The notes under the pieces are model-generated. The model ran no database searches, was not told where the DNA came from, and saw only the letters and a list, made by a program, of their open reading frames with translations. The position numbers were made by a program, and so were the translations under genes. Of a DNA stretch of 64,000 nt, positions 55,632 through 64,000 are shown piece by piece. The stretch comes from Bacteroides intestinalis DSM 17393 (GTDB lineage Bacteria; Bacteroidota; Bacteroidia; Bacteroidales; Bacteroidaceae). The stretch is from NCBI RefSeq assembly GCF_000172175.1, contig NZ_ABJL02000008.1, forward strand, positions 1,798,001-1,862,000, read 5' to 3'. Numbering within the stretch: the stretch's first letter is position 1; every line of letters begins with the position of its first letter.

Positions 55632-57091
55632 AAAGAGCTATCATCCTGTTCATTGCAACCCTGACGCTTTTCTCCTGTGGAAAACGTTTACTTCAGGATT
55701 ACACCGACTGTCCCGAACAGCCGCTCCTGTTTCCTGACTATACAGATATCACCGTACCCTGCAACATCGCTCCGCTGAACTTCCAACTGGAAGGTGCGGC
55801 AAACCTCTCCGTTATTATCCAGGGAAAGAAAGAGTATCAATTCGACAGCCAGTCCTACAGGCTCCAGTTCCCCATAAAGAAATGGAAAAAGATGCTTGCG
55901 GATGAAAAAGGGGATACACTGTCTGTGTCTGTCTATGCCCATATCTCGCAACAAAAGATACATTACAAAGATTTCTACTGGTACATCTCACCCGACAGCA
56001 TAGACCGATATCTCAGCTACCGCCTGATAGAGCCGGCTTATGAGATATGGAACATGCTGCAAGTTTGCGAACGTAACCTTGAGAATTTCGATACCCGCCT
56101 TCTGGCCGATAACAATATTACAGATCATAGCTGTATCAATTGCCATACATCCAACCGTGCAGCCAATCCCACTACATTTATGCATATGCGTGGCAGTAAG
56201 GGAGGTACAATTTATAGTCGTGACGGGCAATTACGGAAAATCAATACTAAAACAGATCATACAGCCGGTGCTGTCTATGGAGAGATTTCCCAGGACGGGC
56301 GTTTCGGCATATTCACCACAGCCGAAATTATCCCTATTCTGCACAGCTATCGCACCGAACGTCTGGAAGTTTTCGATAAATGTAGTGATCTTATCCTGAT
56401 AGATTTTGAACAGGGAACGGTTACCGATAACCCCGGTATCAGCGGAACGGAATATCAGGAAACCTTCCCTTGTTTCTCTGCTAATAACCATACTATCTAT
56501 TTCTGCCGGGCACCCTATATCCCTCAGCCGGACAGTACCCGTCATATGCGCTATGACCTCTACTCCATCTCCTTTAATCCTCAAACCGGACAATTGGGTG
56601 ATAGTATTCACGAAGTCTTCCGAGCTTCATCCGAAGGGAAATCCGTAAGTTTTCCCAAATGCTCACCGGACGGCAAATACCTGCTGTTCTCCGTATCCGA
56701 TTATGGTACTTTCCCCATCTGGCATCCGGAAACAGACCTTTGGATGCTGGAGCTTTCTACCGGAAAGATTGATAAAATGGAAGAAACAAACGGACGGTAC
56801 TCTGATTCCTATCATTCCTGGAGCAGTAATTCCCAATGGATAGCTTTCGCCTCCAAACGAGACGACCGGGTATATGGGCGTCCTTACTTTGCCCATGTAT
56901 CCCAAGATGGAAGCGTAAGTAAAGCGTTTCTTCTTCCACAAGAAAATCCGGAAGTTTATCTGAATACGTTCAAGTCTTATAATATACCAGAACTTTACAA
57001 TACAGCCGAGACGTATGATGCCCATGAATTGCAAAAAGCCTATTTCGGTAAAGAAACGGAGAACCTCCGCTACAAATCAATCAAAAAATAA
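55628..57091 (+). CDS. TolB-like propeller lipoprotein with a single c-type haem motif
   Basis: The start at 55628 overlaps the previous stop (ATGA) and gives a lipoprotein signal (lipobox LFSCG, Cys17) in a 487-residue protein. The N-terminal third is beta-rich. HSCINCHTSNRA in the middle (CINCH, about residues 171-175) is a c-type haem attachment motif, followed by MHMRGSKGG. The rest is a WD40/PD40-type propeller (SQDGRFGIFTTAE; SPDGKYLLFSVSD; SSNSQWIAFASKR). Such a haem-plus-propeller protein could be an electron-transfer or binding protein at the outer side of the inner membrane. Role unknown. It ends a tightly coupled three-gene cassette. Confidence 0.72.
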   Translation: MKRAIILFIATLTLFSCGKRLLQDYTDCPEQPLLFPDYTDITVPCNIAPLNFQLEGAANLSVIIQGKKEYQFDSQSYRLQFPIKKWKKMLADEKGDTLSVSVYAHISQQKIHYKDFYWYISPDSIDRYLSYRLIEPAYEIWNMLQVCERNLENFDTRLLADNNITDHSCINCHTSNRAANPTTFMHMRGSKGGTIYSRDGQLRKINTKTDHTAGAVYGEISQDGRFGIFTTAEIIPILHSYRTERLEVFDKCSDLILIDFEQGTVTDNPGISGTEYQETFPCFSANNHTIYFCRAPYIPQPDSTRHMRYDLYSISFNPQTGQLGDSIHEVFRASSEGKSVSFPKCSPDGKYLLFSVSDYGTFPIWHPETDLWMLELSTGKIDKMEETNGRYSDSYHSWSSNSQWIAFASKRDDRVYGRPYFAHVSQDGSVSKAFLLPQENPEVYLNTFKSYNIPELYNTAETYDAHELQKAYFGKETENLRYKSIKK

Positions 57092-57167
57092 CATATCCGT
57101 CATTCTTCTACTCAACCTTTTTTCATTTAGGTTGTTCAATGGGCATTCACCAAAACCTAACTTAATA

Positions 57168-58448
57168 ATGAAGACAATCTTTAAAGTAATGTTTCTGTTG
57201 TGTACCATCGGCCTTGTTCCGTCTGTGGCTAAAGCACAAGAAAAAGTGATTATTGACGACGAAGCATCTAATGGCATCGTCATGGTTACCATCGACAAAG
57301 CAGGCGACGAGATCGTCCGTATCATGAACGAATCACAGTTCAGGTACATCCACGATCCACAGGCCCCCCGCTTCCTGTTGATGGATAAAAAAGGAAAATT
57401 CGCCCTTGGTATCGGAGGATATGTACGTGCCACTGCCGAGTATGACTTCGGTGGCATTGTAGATAACATGGATTTCATCCCGGCCTACATTCCGAATGCC
57501 AGTAAAGTAAAGAACCAGTTCCAGATGGATGCAAGTACTTCCACCATCTTCCTGAAACTGGTAGGACACACAAAACTACTGGGTGATTTCGTAGTGTACA
57601 CTGCCGGTAACTTCCGTGGCGGAGACAAAGTATTCCAGTTGCGAAATGCGTATATGTCATTCCGCAATGTGACAGTAGGTTATACCTACGGAGGTTTCAT
57701 GGATTTAGCAGCATTACCTTCTACTATCGACTTCCAAGGTCCTAACGGTGCTACTTTCTATCGCGCCACTCAACTGGCTTACACTTACAAAGGCCTGAAG
57801 AACTGGCGTTTCCATGCATCCATAGAGGTGCCCAGTGTAGATGGTACTACAAACGATCAACTCAGCGTAGCCCAACAACGTATGCCGGACTTCACCGCTT
57901 ACGCCCAATATGGTTGGGGAGCCAACAGTCATCTTCGTGTAGGTGGCCTCGTTCGCAGCATGACATACACCAGTACGCTCAGCGATCATGCATCCGACGT
58001 TACCGGATGGGGTATACAGGCATCTACCTCATTCAATCTCAGTAAGAAATGGGAAATCTTCGGGCAGGCTACTTATGGAAAAGGTATCGGACAGTATCTG
58101 AATGACATAAGCAATCTGAATGTAGACATCGTTCCCAATCCCGAAAAAGAAGGAAAGATGCAGGCATTGCCTATGCTGGGCTGGTTTGCCGGGGCACAGT
58201 ATAACATCTGCCCGAAAGTGTTTGTGTCCACTACTTACAGTATGTCCAGATTGTATTCGGAGAACGGTTATCCCAACGATCAACCCAGTAGTTACCGTTA
58301 CGGACAATATCTCGTAACCAATGTATTCTGGAATGTTACTCCGAATATGCAAGTAGGTGCTGAATACCTTCGCGGCTGGCGTACAGATTTCAATAATTCA
58401 ACGCACCATGCCAACCGGATGAATTTGTTGGTACAATATTCTTTCTAA
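57168..58448 (+). CDS. DcaP-like trimeric outer-membrane porin
   Basis: The ATG at 57168 gives a proper signal peptide (MKTIFKVMFLLCTIGLVPSV to AKA, cleavage near residue 23); the upstream in-frame start at 57015 lies within the preceding gene. The 426-residue protein has a short helical/coiled N-terminus and then a beta-barrel (GIGGYVRATAEYDFGG; LVGHTKLLGDFVVYTAGNF; FMDLAALPSTIDFQGPNG), ending in NLLVQYSF with the terminal Phe typical of barrels. This fits DcaP-like porins, which pass small anionic solutes. It follows the propeller gene by 76 bp. Confidence 0.8.
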   Translation: MKTIFKVMFLLCTIGLVPSVAKAQEKVIIDDEASNGIVMVTIDKAGDEIVRIMNESQFRYIHDPQAPRFLLMDKKGKFALGIGGYVRATAEYDFGGIVDNMDFIPAYIPNASKVKNQFQMDASTSTIFLKLVGHTKLLGDFVVYTAGNFRGGDKVFQLRNAYMSFRNVTVGYTYGGFMDLAALPSTIDFQGPNGATFYRATQLAYTYKGLKNWRFHASIEVPSVDGTTNDQLSVAQQRMPDFTAYAQYGWGANSHLRVGGLVRSMTYTSTLSDHASDVTGWGIQASTSFNLSKKWEIFGQATYGKGIGQYLNDISNLNVDIVPNPEKEGKMQALPMLGWFAGAQYNICPKVFVSTTYSMSRLYSENGYPNDQPSSYRYGQYLVTNVFWNVTPNMQVGAEYLRGWRTDFNNSTHHANRMNLLVQYSF

Positions 58449-58467
58449 ATCAGATACATAAATCAAG

Positions 58468-58502
58468 GAAGCCGCCTCAAAACAATGTTTCGAGACGGCT
58501 TC
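58468..58502. terminator. Bidirectional terminator between porin and FadL-like genes
   Basis: GAAGCCGCCTC (58468-58478) pairs with GAGACGGCTTC (58492-58502), with one G-U pair, between two convergent genes. Confidence 0.65.
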
Positions 58503-58527
58503 TGCTATATATAAAGTAATTATGAAA

Positions 58528-59859
58528 TCAGAATCTGTAGTTGATACTAGCGCCAAACACCTTGTTTGTACGGCTGTAGATATTTGTACCACTCAATCCG
58601 GTATTATTATAGTTCTGAGATTTTTTAGTATAATCATCATAAGTAGTCCACATGTACCCAACGTTCAGGGCAGCTCTTTCAGTTAAATTCAACTTGGCAC
58701 CAAAACCCAGAGTATAAGAATCACAAGAGAAACTGGTGTCGCTCTGGTAATTGTCAGACAATCCATAGTCTGTGATCTGACCTCCACAACTCAAAGTCAG
58801 ATGTTTGGTTACATCCCACTCAATACCGGCCAGATATTCGTTTGTTCCTTTTGTCAGAAACTCCTGCTTGCCACCAGCCATTCCTGCACTTTTATCATCA
58901 AAGAAGTGGTATTCTACAGATGCACGCAATACCGGAAGAAACTCATATGAAGCAGCTATAGAAAGCATGGAAGGGATATCATTCGGAGTATTCACACCAT
59001 GCTTGTAATCCGCCAATTCAGTTTCAGCGGCACCAATCATGCGAAGCGAGTTCGCTTTAGTGGAATTTTCAATGTTCAGGTTAGTCATGAACTCATACTT
59101 TGCACCAATGTTCAGCTTGCCCCACTTGGCATCCAAGCCGATAACCGGAGTAAATCCCCATCCGGTCTGGTCACAATCCAAGTCTATGCCGATAAGCTCC
59201 GTACCAACAGGTATCGTTCCTCCGGCAGGAGAAGGCAAATCTACGGCAGCACTGGCTTTCAATGCACCTTGGTAACCACCCGTAAAGTAGTTCATCCGAC
59301 CACCCGCAAAAGCAGAAAGCCATTCCGTTATCTTATAAGTCAAACCCAACTGTACAGAATAGATGTACTGCTTGCCATCCATGTAGCTTTTCAGCGAATA
59401 GGCATTGCTTGGAATTTTTTGGGCTCCCAATCCGCCTATCACCATAGCATCGAACATAGGAAGACCGTCGTCAAACGAAGCCTTTCCTCCGCCACCGGTA
59501 ATACCGAAAAAGCCGGAGATCGTCCAGTCACCCATCTTATAAGCAGCAAACAAACTGGGGATGACAGGCGCAGATGCCTTACCCTCATAATACTTATTCA
59601 GCCCCAGACCTTCGCACGAAGCATCGATATTCCTTGTTTGGAAAGCACTCTGAATACTCAAAGACATATGAAAACCGTCATTCGGCAAAAAGGCTAAACC
59701 TGCGGGGTTGGACAACGCACCGTCTATTTCAGTGGTAGCACCGCGAGATAGCATACGAAGAAAAGCTGCATGCTGATTTGTATTCGTAAGAAGACCTCCT
59801 GCAAAAGTTGAAGTTGAAACGATTAGCATCATAAAGCTAATCAACGAAAATTTTCTCAT
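58528..59859 (-). CDS. OmpP1/FadL-family outer-membrane transport protein
   Basis: The 443-residue protein has a signal peptide (1-20, ending TFAGG). The N-terminal hatch region has the family pattern NTNQHAAFLRMLSRGATTEI and DGALSNPAGLAFL. A barrel follows (GKLNIGAKYEFMTNLNIENS; LRASVEYHFFDDKSA), ending in VFGASINYRF. FadL-type proteins let hydrophobic molecules pass the outer membrane by lateral diffusion. The substrate here is not known. It is a single-gene unit with its own promoter. Confidence 0.9.
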   Translation of the reverse strand: MRKFSLISFMMLIVSTSTFAGGLLTNTNQHAAFLRMLSRGATTEIDGALSNPAGLAFLPNDGFHMSLSIQSAFQTRNIDASCEGLGLNKYYEGKASAPVIPSLFAAYKMGDWTISGFFGITGGGGKASFDDGLPMFDAMVIGGLGAQKIPSNAYSLKSYMDGKQYIYSVQLGLTYKITEWLSAFAGGRMNYFTGGYQGALKASAAVDLPSPAGGTIPVGTELIGIDLDCDQTGWGFTPVIGLDAKWGKLNIGAKYEFMTNLNIENSTKANSLRMIGAAETELADYKHGVNTPNDIPSMLSIAASYEFLPVLRASVEYHFFDDKSAGMAGGKQEFLTKGTNEYLAGIEWDVTKHLTLSCGGQITDYGLSDNYQSDTSFSCDSYTLGFGAKLNLTERAALNVGYMWTTYDDYTKKSQNYNNTGLSGTNIYSRTNKVFGASINYRF

Positions 59860-59887
59860 CTAAATCTTTTTTAATTGTTATCGGGCG

Positions 59888-59895
59888 CAAAGTTA
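59888..59895 (-). promoter_or_regulatory. Predicted -7 element of the FadL-like gene
   Basis: The minus strand reads TAACTTTG, an exact TAnnTTTG match, 28 bp upstream of the ATG. TTGCACA and TGTGCAA lie just upstream as an inverted pair. Confidence 0.5.
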
Positions 59896-60174
59896 CAATA
59901 ATATTGCACATCAGAAAGTATTTTGTGCAAAAATATCAGATTGCTTCTACAATTAATTGAAAACAAAAACTGTTTCTAATGAAACGAACCTAAAAAAAAA
60001 TAATAATCATTCTGCCGTTTCATCTGTATTCACCCATTGACAAATCGGATGGACTGAGCGTACGCTTAACCACTTGTCTGCTCTACTCACGGGTATATTC
60101 AGGGATAATTCTCCTTTCTTTAGGATGCATCTACCTTCAGTCCGGAAGATAATAGAGATGAGTCAGTAACCGGG

Positions 60175-60245
60175 TATATCATCAATGCCAATGATTCCTA
60201 TCATCAATGCCATTGATTCCTATCATCATTGGCATTGATGATATA
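60175..60245. repeat. Perfect 21-bp inverted repeat with an internal third unit
   Basis: Arms 60175-60195 and 60225-60245 are exact reverse complements containing ATCATCAATGCCAATGAT. Between them a further unit, ATCATCAATGCCATTGAT, repeats the theme in the forward direction, with TTCCT after each forward unit. It lies in the 606-bp gap 59860-60465, which has no gene. Confidence 0.75.
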
Positions 60246-60284
60246 CTGTCTCCCAAAGACACTATAGATGAGTTATACTCAAAG

Positions 60285-60346
60285 GGAATATAAGTTACCC
60301 GTTAGCGGAATGAATTAATTCCGCCAACAGGTATAAGTCATATTCC
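60285..60346. repeat. Long imperfect hairpin upstream of the lactate dehydrogenase gene
   Basis: GGAATAT (60285) pairs with ATATTCC (60340), and inside it ACC-x-GTT-x-GCGGAAT pairs with ATTCCGC-x-AAC-x-GGT around a GAATTA loop. This gives a stem of about 62 bases with a few mismatches, ending 120 bp before the ldhA start. Confidence 0.55.
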
Positions 60347-60465
60347 GACGTTAGAAAAGGCTATTCAACGGATAAGATCCGTAAAGCATCTTTCTTTTTG
60401 AACTTTATCAGCCGTACACATGTTATTTTTAAGTAATCAAGAACATTCTAAAAACTCCATAAACT

Positions 60466-61473
60466 ATGGCATATACAATTGCTTTTTTCGGCAGTAAGCC
60501 CTATGACGAAGCTTCATTCAATGACAAGAACAAAGAGTATGGTTTTGAACTTCGTTATTATAAAGGTCATCTGAACAAACACAACGTGATACTGACACAA
60601 GGTGTAGACGCTGTCTGCATATTTGTAAACGACACCGCAGACGCGGAAGTACTCCGCATGATGGCTGATAATGGTGTTAAACTATTGGCACTGCGTTGTG
60701 CCGGATATAATAATGTAGACCTGAAAGCTGCCGCAGAATGTGGCATAACAGTAGTACGCGTACCTGCCTACTCTCCGTATGCCGTAGCAGAATACACCGT
60801 TGCCCTTATGCTATCGCTGAACCGGAAAATACCCCGTGCTACCTGGCGTACCCGTGACGGTAATTTCTCTCTCCACGGATTGCTCGGCTTTGACATGTAT
60901 GGAAAGACAGCCGGCATTATCGGTACCGGAAAGATTGCCAAGAAACTGATTATGATTTTGCGAGGTTTCGGCATGAACATACTGGCATATGACCTATATC
61001 CTGACTATAACTTTGCCCGCGAACACCAGGTGGTATATACCACACTCGATGAACTCTATCATAGTTCGGATATCATTTCTCTGCACTGTCCGCTTACGGA
61101 ACAAACCAAATACCTCATTAACGACTACTCCATCAGCAAGATGAAAGACGGCGTAATGATTATCAATACCGGACGCGGACAACTGATACATACCAATGCT
61201 TTGATAGAAGGACTGAAGAACAAGAAAATCGGTTCCGCCGGACTGGATGTATACGAAGAAGAAAGCGAATATTTCTATGAAGATCAGTCCGACCGCATCA
61301 TTGATGATGATGTACTGGCACGCCTGCTCACTTTCAACAACGTGATTGTAACTTCGCACCAAGCCTTCTTCACCCGCGAAGCACTGGAGAACATTGCCAC
61401 CACCACCCTGCAGAACATCAAAGACTTCAAAAGTGGAAAGGTATCGGAGAATGAAGTAAAAATTCAGAATTAG
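60466..61473 (+). CDS. ldhA: D-2-hydroxyacid dehydrogenase, D-lactate dehydrogenase type
   Basis: The 335-residue cytosolic enzyme interconverts pyruvate and D-lactate with NAD(H). It has the NAD-binding GIIGTGKIAKKL (GxGxxG, about 148-159), the catalytic Arg in NTGRGQLI (near residue 236), GLDVYEEE with the conserved Glu, and the catalytic His in TSHQAF (near 297). The N-terminal segment LRCAGYNNVDL is typical of fermentative LdhA. The length is usual. The gene is monocistronic after a 606-bp repeat-rich gap. Confidence 0.9.
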   Translation: MAYTIAFFGSKPYDEASFNDKNKEYGFELRYYKGHLNKHNVILTQGVDAVCIFVNDTADAEVLRMMADNGVKLLALRCAGYNNVDLKAAAECGITVVRVPAYSPYAVAEYTVALMLSLNRKIPRATWRTRDGNFSLHGLLGFDMYGKTAGIIGTGKIAKKLIMILRGFGMNILAYDLYPDYNFAREHQVVYTTLDELYHSSDIISLHCPLTEQTKYLINDYSISKMKDGVMIINTGRGQLIHTNALIEGLKNKKIGSAGLDVYEEESEYFYEDQSDRIIDDDVLARLLTFNNVIVTSHQAFFTREALENIATTTLQNIKDFKSGKVSENEVKIQN

Positions 61474-61576
61474 CAATAAAGATATTCAATAAATAAATGC
61501 TAACATTCGACTATAAACATTTTCATAGTCAGTTTGTTATTTATGTATATCAAACATTTAAAGAAAGGAATAAATT

Positions 61577-62281
61577 ATGAAAAAAGTAATAGACAAAGCG
61601 GAAAGCCGTGGACGTGCTCTATATGATTGGCTCGACAGCCACCATACATTCAGTTTCGATACATATTACAATCCCCGCCGCATGAATTTCGGTGCATTGC
61701 GCGTATTGAACGACGACCGTGTAGAAGCAGGTAAAGGCTTCGGTATCCACCCACATAAAAACATGGAAATTATCTCCATCCCCCTGAAAGGAAAGCTGAA
61801 ACATGGTGACAGTAATAAAAACAGCCGCACCATCACCATAGGAGACATACAAACCATGAGTGCCGGTACCGGTATTTATCACAGTGAAATGAACGGCAGC
61901 GATACCGAACCGGTAGAATTCCTGCAAATCTGGGTAATGCCGGAGAAGTTGAATACACCGCCCGCCTATCGGGATTACGACATCCGTCCGTTCTTGCGGA
62001 AGAATGAACTGGCACTGATCGTTTCGCCGGATGGCGATGCCCCTGCCAAGATGTTGCAACAAACATGGTTCTCCATCGGAGAAATAGAGGCGGGAAAGAA
62101 GATCGGCTATCACATGCACCAATCCCACGCAGGCGTGTATATCTTCGTGATTGAAGGTGAAGTGAAGGTGGATGACACTGTACTTTCACGCCGTGACGGC
62201 ATGGGCGTATACGATACCCACAGCTTTGAGCTGGAAACCCTAAAAGACTCGCACATTCTGCTGATGGAAGTACCGATGTAA
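61577..62281 (+). CDS. Pirin-family bicupin protein
   Basis: The 234-residue protein has the pirin N-terminal cupin with the metal ligands His58 and His60 (GFGIHPHKNMEI), His102 and Glu104 (GTGIYHSEMNG), plus GDIQTMSAG. This matches YhhW/quercetinase-type pirins. The C-terminal cupin (HMHQSHAGVYIFVIEGEV) is also present. Some pirins oxidise quercetin, but the substrate here is unknown. It follows ldhA by 103 bp and may be co-transcribed. Confidence 0.88.
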   Translation: MKKVIDKAESRGRALYDWLDSHHTFSFDTYYNPRRMNFGALRVLNDDRVEAGKGFGIHPHKNMEIISIPLKGKLKHGDSNKNSRTITIGDIQTMSAGTGIYHSEMNGSDTEPVEFLQIWVMPEKLNTPPAYRDYDIRPFLRKNELALIVSPDGDAPAKMLQQTWFSIGEIEAGKKIGYHMHQSHAGVYIFVIEGEVKVDDTVLSRRDGMGVYDTHSFELETLKDSHILLMEVPM

Positions 62282-62362
62282 GTCTTTTAGATAAAAATAA
62301 CAGCAAAAACCAAAGGTTTGTGTAGCGTTTTTCGTAATATTGCACTATAAATTAACCCGTGC

Positions 62363-63094
62363 ATGAAACTTGATTACATTTACCATAGCGGCTTCGCAAT
62401 TGAAGCGGACGGAGTGACGGTCATTATCGATTACTACAAAGATTCCTCTGAAACGGAATATAATAAAGGTATCGTTCATGACTATCTGTTGGGAAGACCC
62501 GGAGAACTATATGTGATCTCTTCTCATTTTCACCCTGACCACTTTAATCGCGAAGTTCTTTTATGGAAAGCCGAGCGCCCGGATATTCACTATATCTTCT
62601 CCAAGGACATCCTGAAACATCGTCGTGCCACGCGCGAGGATGCCACCTATATAAATAAAGGGGATGTGTACGAAGACCCGAATATCCGTATCGAAGCATT
62701 CGGTTCCACGGATGTAGGTATCTCTTTTCTCATTGACCTGCAAGGTGTCCGGCTCTTCCATGCCGGAGACTTGAATAACTGGCATTGGAGCGAAGAATCC
62801 ACTCCGCAGGAAATCCGGAAAGCGGAAGGTGACTTCCTTGCCGAAGTGAAATGCCTTCAGCAAACCGCCCCATCGGTAGATGTAGCCATGTTTCCAGTGG
62901 ACAACCGCATCGGAAAAGATTATATGAGAGGTGCGGAACAATTCGTGGAACGGATAAAAACTACTATCTTTGTACCTATGCACTTCAGCGAGGAATACAA
63001 AGGCGGAAATGCTTTCCGGGAGTTTGCCGAAAGCAAAGGTTGCCGTTTCTTGTCCATAACCCACCGGGGTGAAAGTTTTGATATTAATCAATAA
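62363..63094 (+). CDS. MBL-fold metallo-hydrolase
   Basis: The 243-residue cytosolic protein has the metallo-beta-lactamase fold motif HFHPDH (His55, His57, Asp59, His60), FHAGDLNNWHW with a metal-ligand Asp and His, and a late MHFSEEY His. It begins MKLDYIYHSGFAIEADGVTV, as UlaG-like hydrolases do. The substrate is unknown. It lies 81 bp after the pirin gene. Confidence 0.85.
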   Translation: MKLDYIYHSGFAIEADGVTVIIDYYKDSSETEYNKGIVHDYLLGRPGELYVISSHFHPDHFNREVLLWKAERPDIHYIFSKDILKHRRATREDATYINKGDVYEDPNIRIEAFGSTDVGISFLIDLQGVRLFHAGDLNNWHWSEESTPQEIRKAEGDFLAEVKCLQQTAPSVDVAMFPVDNRIGKDYMRGAEQFVERIKTTIFVPMHFSEEYKGGNAFREFAESKGCRFLSITHRGESFDINQ

Positions 63095-63106
63095 AACATA
63101 CGCATT

Positions 63107-64000
63107 ATGAAAAATTTGACACACCTCCTTTTTGTACTCTTATGTATTTGCCTGCCTGTTGCAGTACATGCTCAAAAAGACAAGGACAAAGACGATGACG
63201 ACAGCAAGTACCTGGCAGGAGCAGTACCCGAAGTAGATGGAAAAGTTGTATTTACCAAAGAATTCAGTATTCCTGGCATGTCTCAGGAAGAGATCTTCAA
63301 CCGCATGCAGAAATGGATGGAAGCACGGCTGAAAAAGAATGAGAATAACAGCCGCGTAGTCTATACGAACCCGGAAGAAGGGCAAATAGTAGGTACGGGA
63401 GAAGAATGGATTGTATTCAGCTCAAGTGCACTCTCACTGGACCGTACAAAGATACTCTACCAACTGTCCGTGGTTTGTGCACCCGAGAAGTGTACAATGG
63501 AAGTTGAAAAGATTCGTTTCAATTACCGTGAAGGAAAAGAGAAGTATACAGCAGAGGAATGGATCGTAGACAAATATGCACTGAATAAGGCTCAAACCAA
63601 ATTGGTGCGCGGACTTGCTAAATGGCGCAGAAAAACAGTCAACTTTGTAGATGACCTCGCTCTTGGAGCAGCAAAAGCCCTTAGTGCAAGTACTGCCAAG
63701 AAAGCAGCCGAAACAGAACAACCGGAAGCTAAGAAAGAGGAAAAGAGTGCTGTTAGCTCAGGTCCGATAGTGATTACTCCTAAGACAGAAGTAGAAGTAA
63801 AAACTCCGGCTGAAACAACCAAAGTAACCGTTGTACCTGCTACCCCGCTTACTCCGGCCACTCCTGTTGCTTCTGGTACAATGCCCGGCTATAAAGAAGT
63901 AGCTCCGGATCAACTGCCGACAAATGCTATCCAAATGGGTGCAGGCAAATTAGTACTTGTAATTGGTACAGATGCTTTCAATATGACCATGATGACAGCT
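63107..64000 (+). CDS. DUF4468-type secreted protein (partial, 3' end beyond window)
   Basis: The frame is open from ATG 63107 to the last base (298 codons). A signal peptide (about 1-22, ending VHAQ) is followed by an acidic stretch KDKDKDDDDSK. A domain at about 38-150 (VVFTKEFSIPGMSQEEIFNR; GTGEEWIVFSSSALSLDRTK) is typical of DUF4468 in Bacteroidetes. Then come an Ala/Lys-rich helix and a Thr/Pro/Val-rich linker (TPKTEVEVKTPAET). The last 40 residues resume a structured part. It follows the metallo-hydrolase by 12 bp, so it is in the same operon. Confidence 0.75.
   Translation, partial: MKNLTHLLFVLLCICLPVAVHAQKDKDKDDDDSKYLAGAVPEVDGKVVFTKEFSIPGMSQEEIFNRMQKWMEARLKKNENNSRVVYTNPEEGQIVGTGEEWIVFSSSALSLDRTKILYQLSVVCAPEKCTMEVEKIRFNYREGKEKYTAEEWIVDKYALNKAQTKLVRGLAKWRRKTVNFVDDLALGAAKALSASTAKKAAETEQPEAKKEEKSAVSSGPIVITPKTEVEVKTPAETTKVTVVPATPLTPATPVASGTMPGYKEVAPDQLPTNAIQMGAGKLVLVIGTDAFNMTMMTA

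Overview
The window looks like a chromosomal segment of a gut Bacteroides species. It carries two SusC/SusD pairs, many secreted glycoside hydrolases with lipobox or Sec signals, a reg_prop-type sensor/regulator, DUF4369/DUF4890/DUF4468 proteins typical of Bacteroidales, and several promoters that fit the Bacteroides -7 consensus TAnnTTTG. Both edges cut a gene: a ResB/CcsB-like protein at the left and a DUF4468 protein at the right. I saw no rRNA, tRNA, CRISPR array or complete insertion sequence.

Layout. 1-2758 (minus): nitrite ammonification operon nrfH-nrfA-ResB-like, with a 16-bp palindrome upstream. 2920-18358 (plus): heparinase II/III-like lyase, a membrane-spanning reg_prop/AraC regulator without kinase, an orphan ECF sigma factor, an F5/8C-type lipoprotein, SusC, SusD, a small lipoprotein and a beta-helix (GH28-like) enzyme. 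18372-22594: a hairpin repeat, a DUF4890 protein, and an HU-like/VirE module bounded by inverted 18-bp repeats. 22728-24064 (minus): a class-II-synthetase-like protein and a broken GNAT gene. 24590-39823 (plus): a carbohydrate-enzyme cluster without SusC/D (GH51-like, beta-helix pseudogene, TlpA-like protein, esterase, GH97 remnant, GH127/beta-lactamase fusion pseudogene, GH97, GH43, GH88). 39842-44460: an orphan histidine kinase, a small lipoprotein, and the queuosine operon (transporter-queC-queF) with a preQ1-I-like leader. 45303-53142: a second polysaccharide utilisation locus (SusC, SusD, lipoprotein, GH18). 53275-58448: a coupled DUF4369/DUF6057/propeller cassette and a porin. 58528-64000: FadL-like protein, D-lactate dehydrogenase, pirin, metallo-hydrolase and the DUF4468 gene.

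The most interesting signal is a promoter-like motif shared by eight genes: TTGAGTR, then 15 bases, then TCGTAT or CCGTAT, always with the same 22-nt offset. It lies just upstream of the lyase, the GH28-like enzyme, the GH51-like enzyme, the beta-helix pseudogene, the esterase, the GH127 fusion, GH97 and GH43(-GH88). I found no other copy by reading. The motif is unlike the housekeeping Bacteroides promoter and has the geometry of an ECF sigma promoter. An ECF sigma gene without a FecR-type anti-sigma partner sits inside the region at 9122-9637. I infer one sigma-controlled regulon of secreted enzymes (lyase, esterase, arabinofuranosidase-type, GH88 unsaturated uronidase), spread over 37 kb and partly decaying, with broken genes concentrated at 23.6-35 kb.

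All assignments come from reading the sequence and recalling family motifs. No database search was run.
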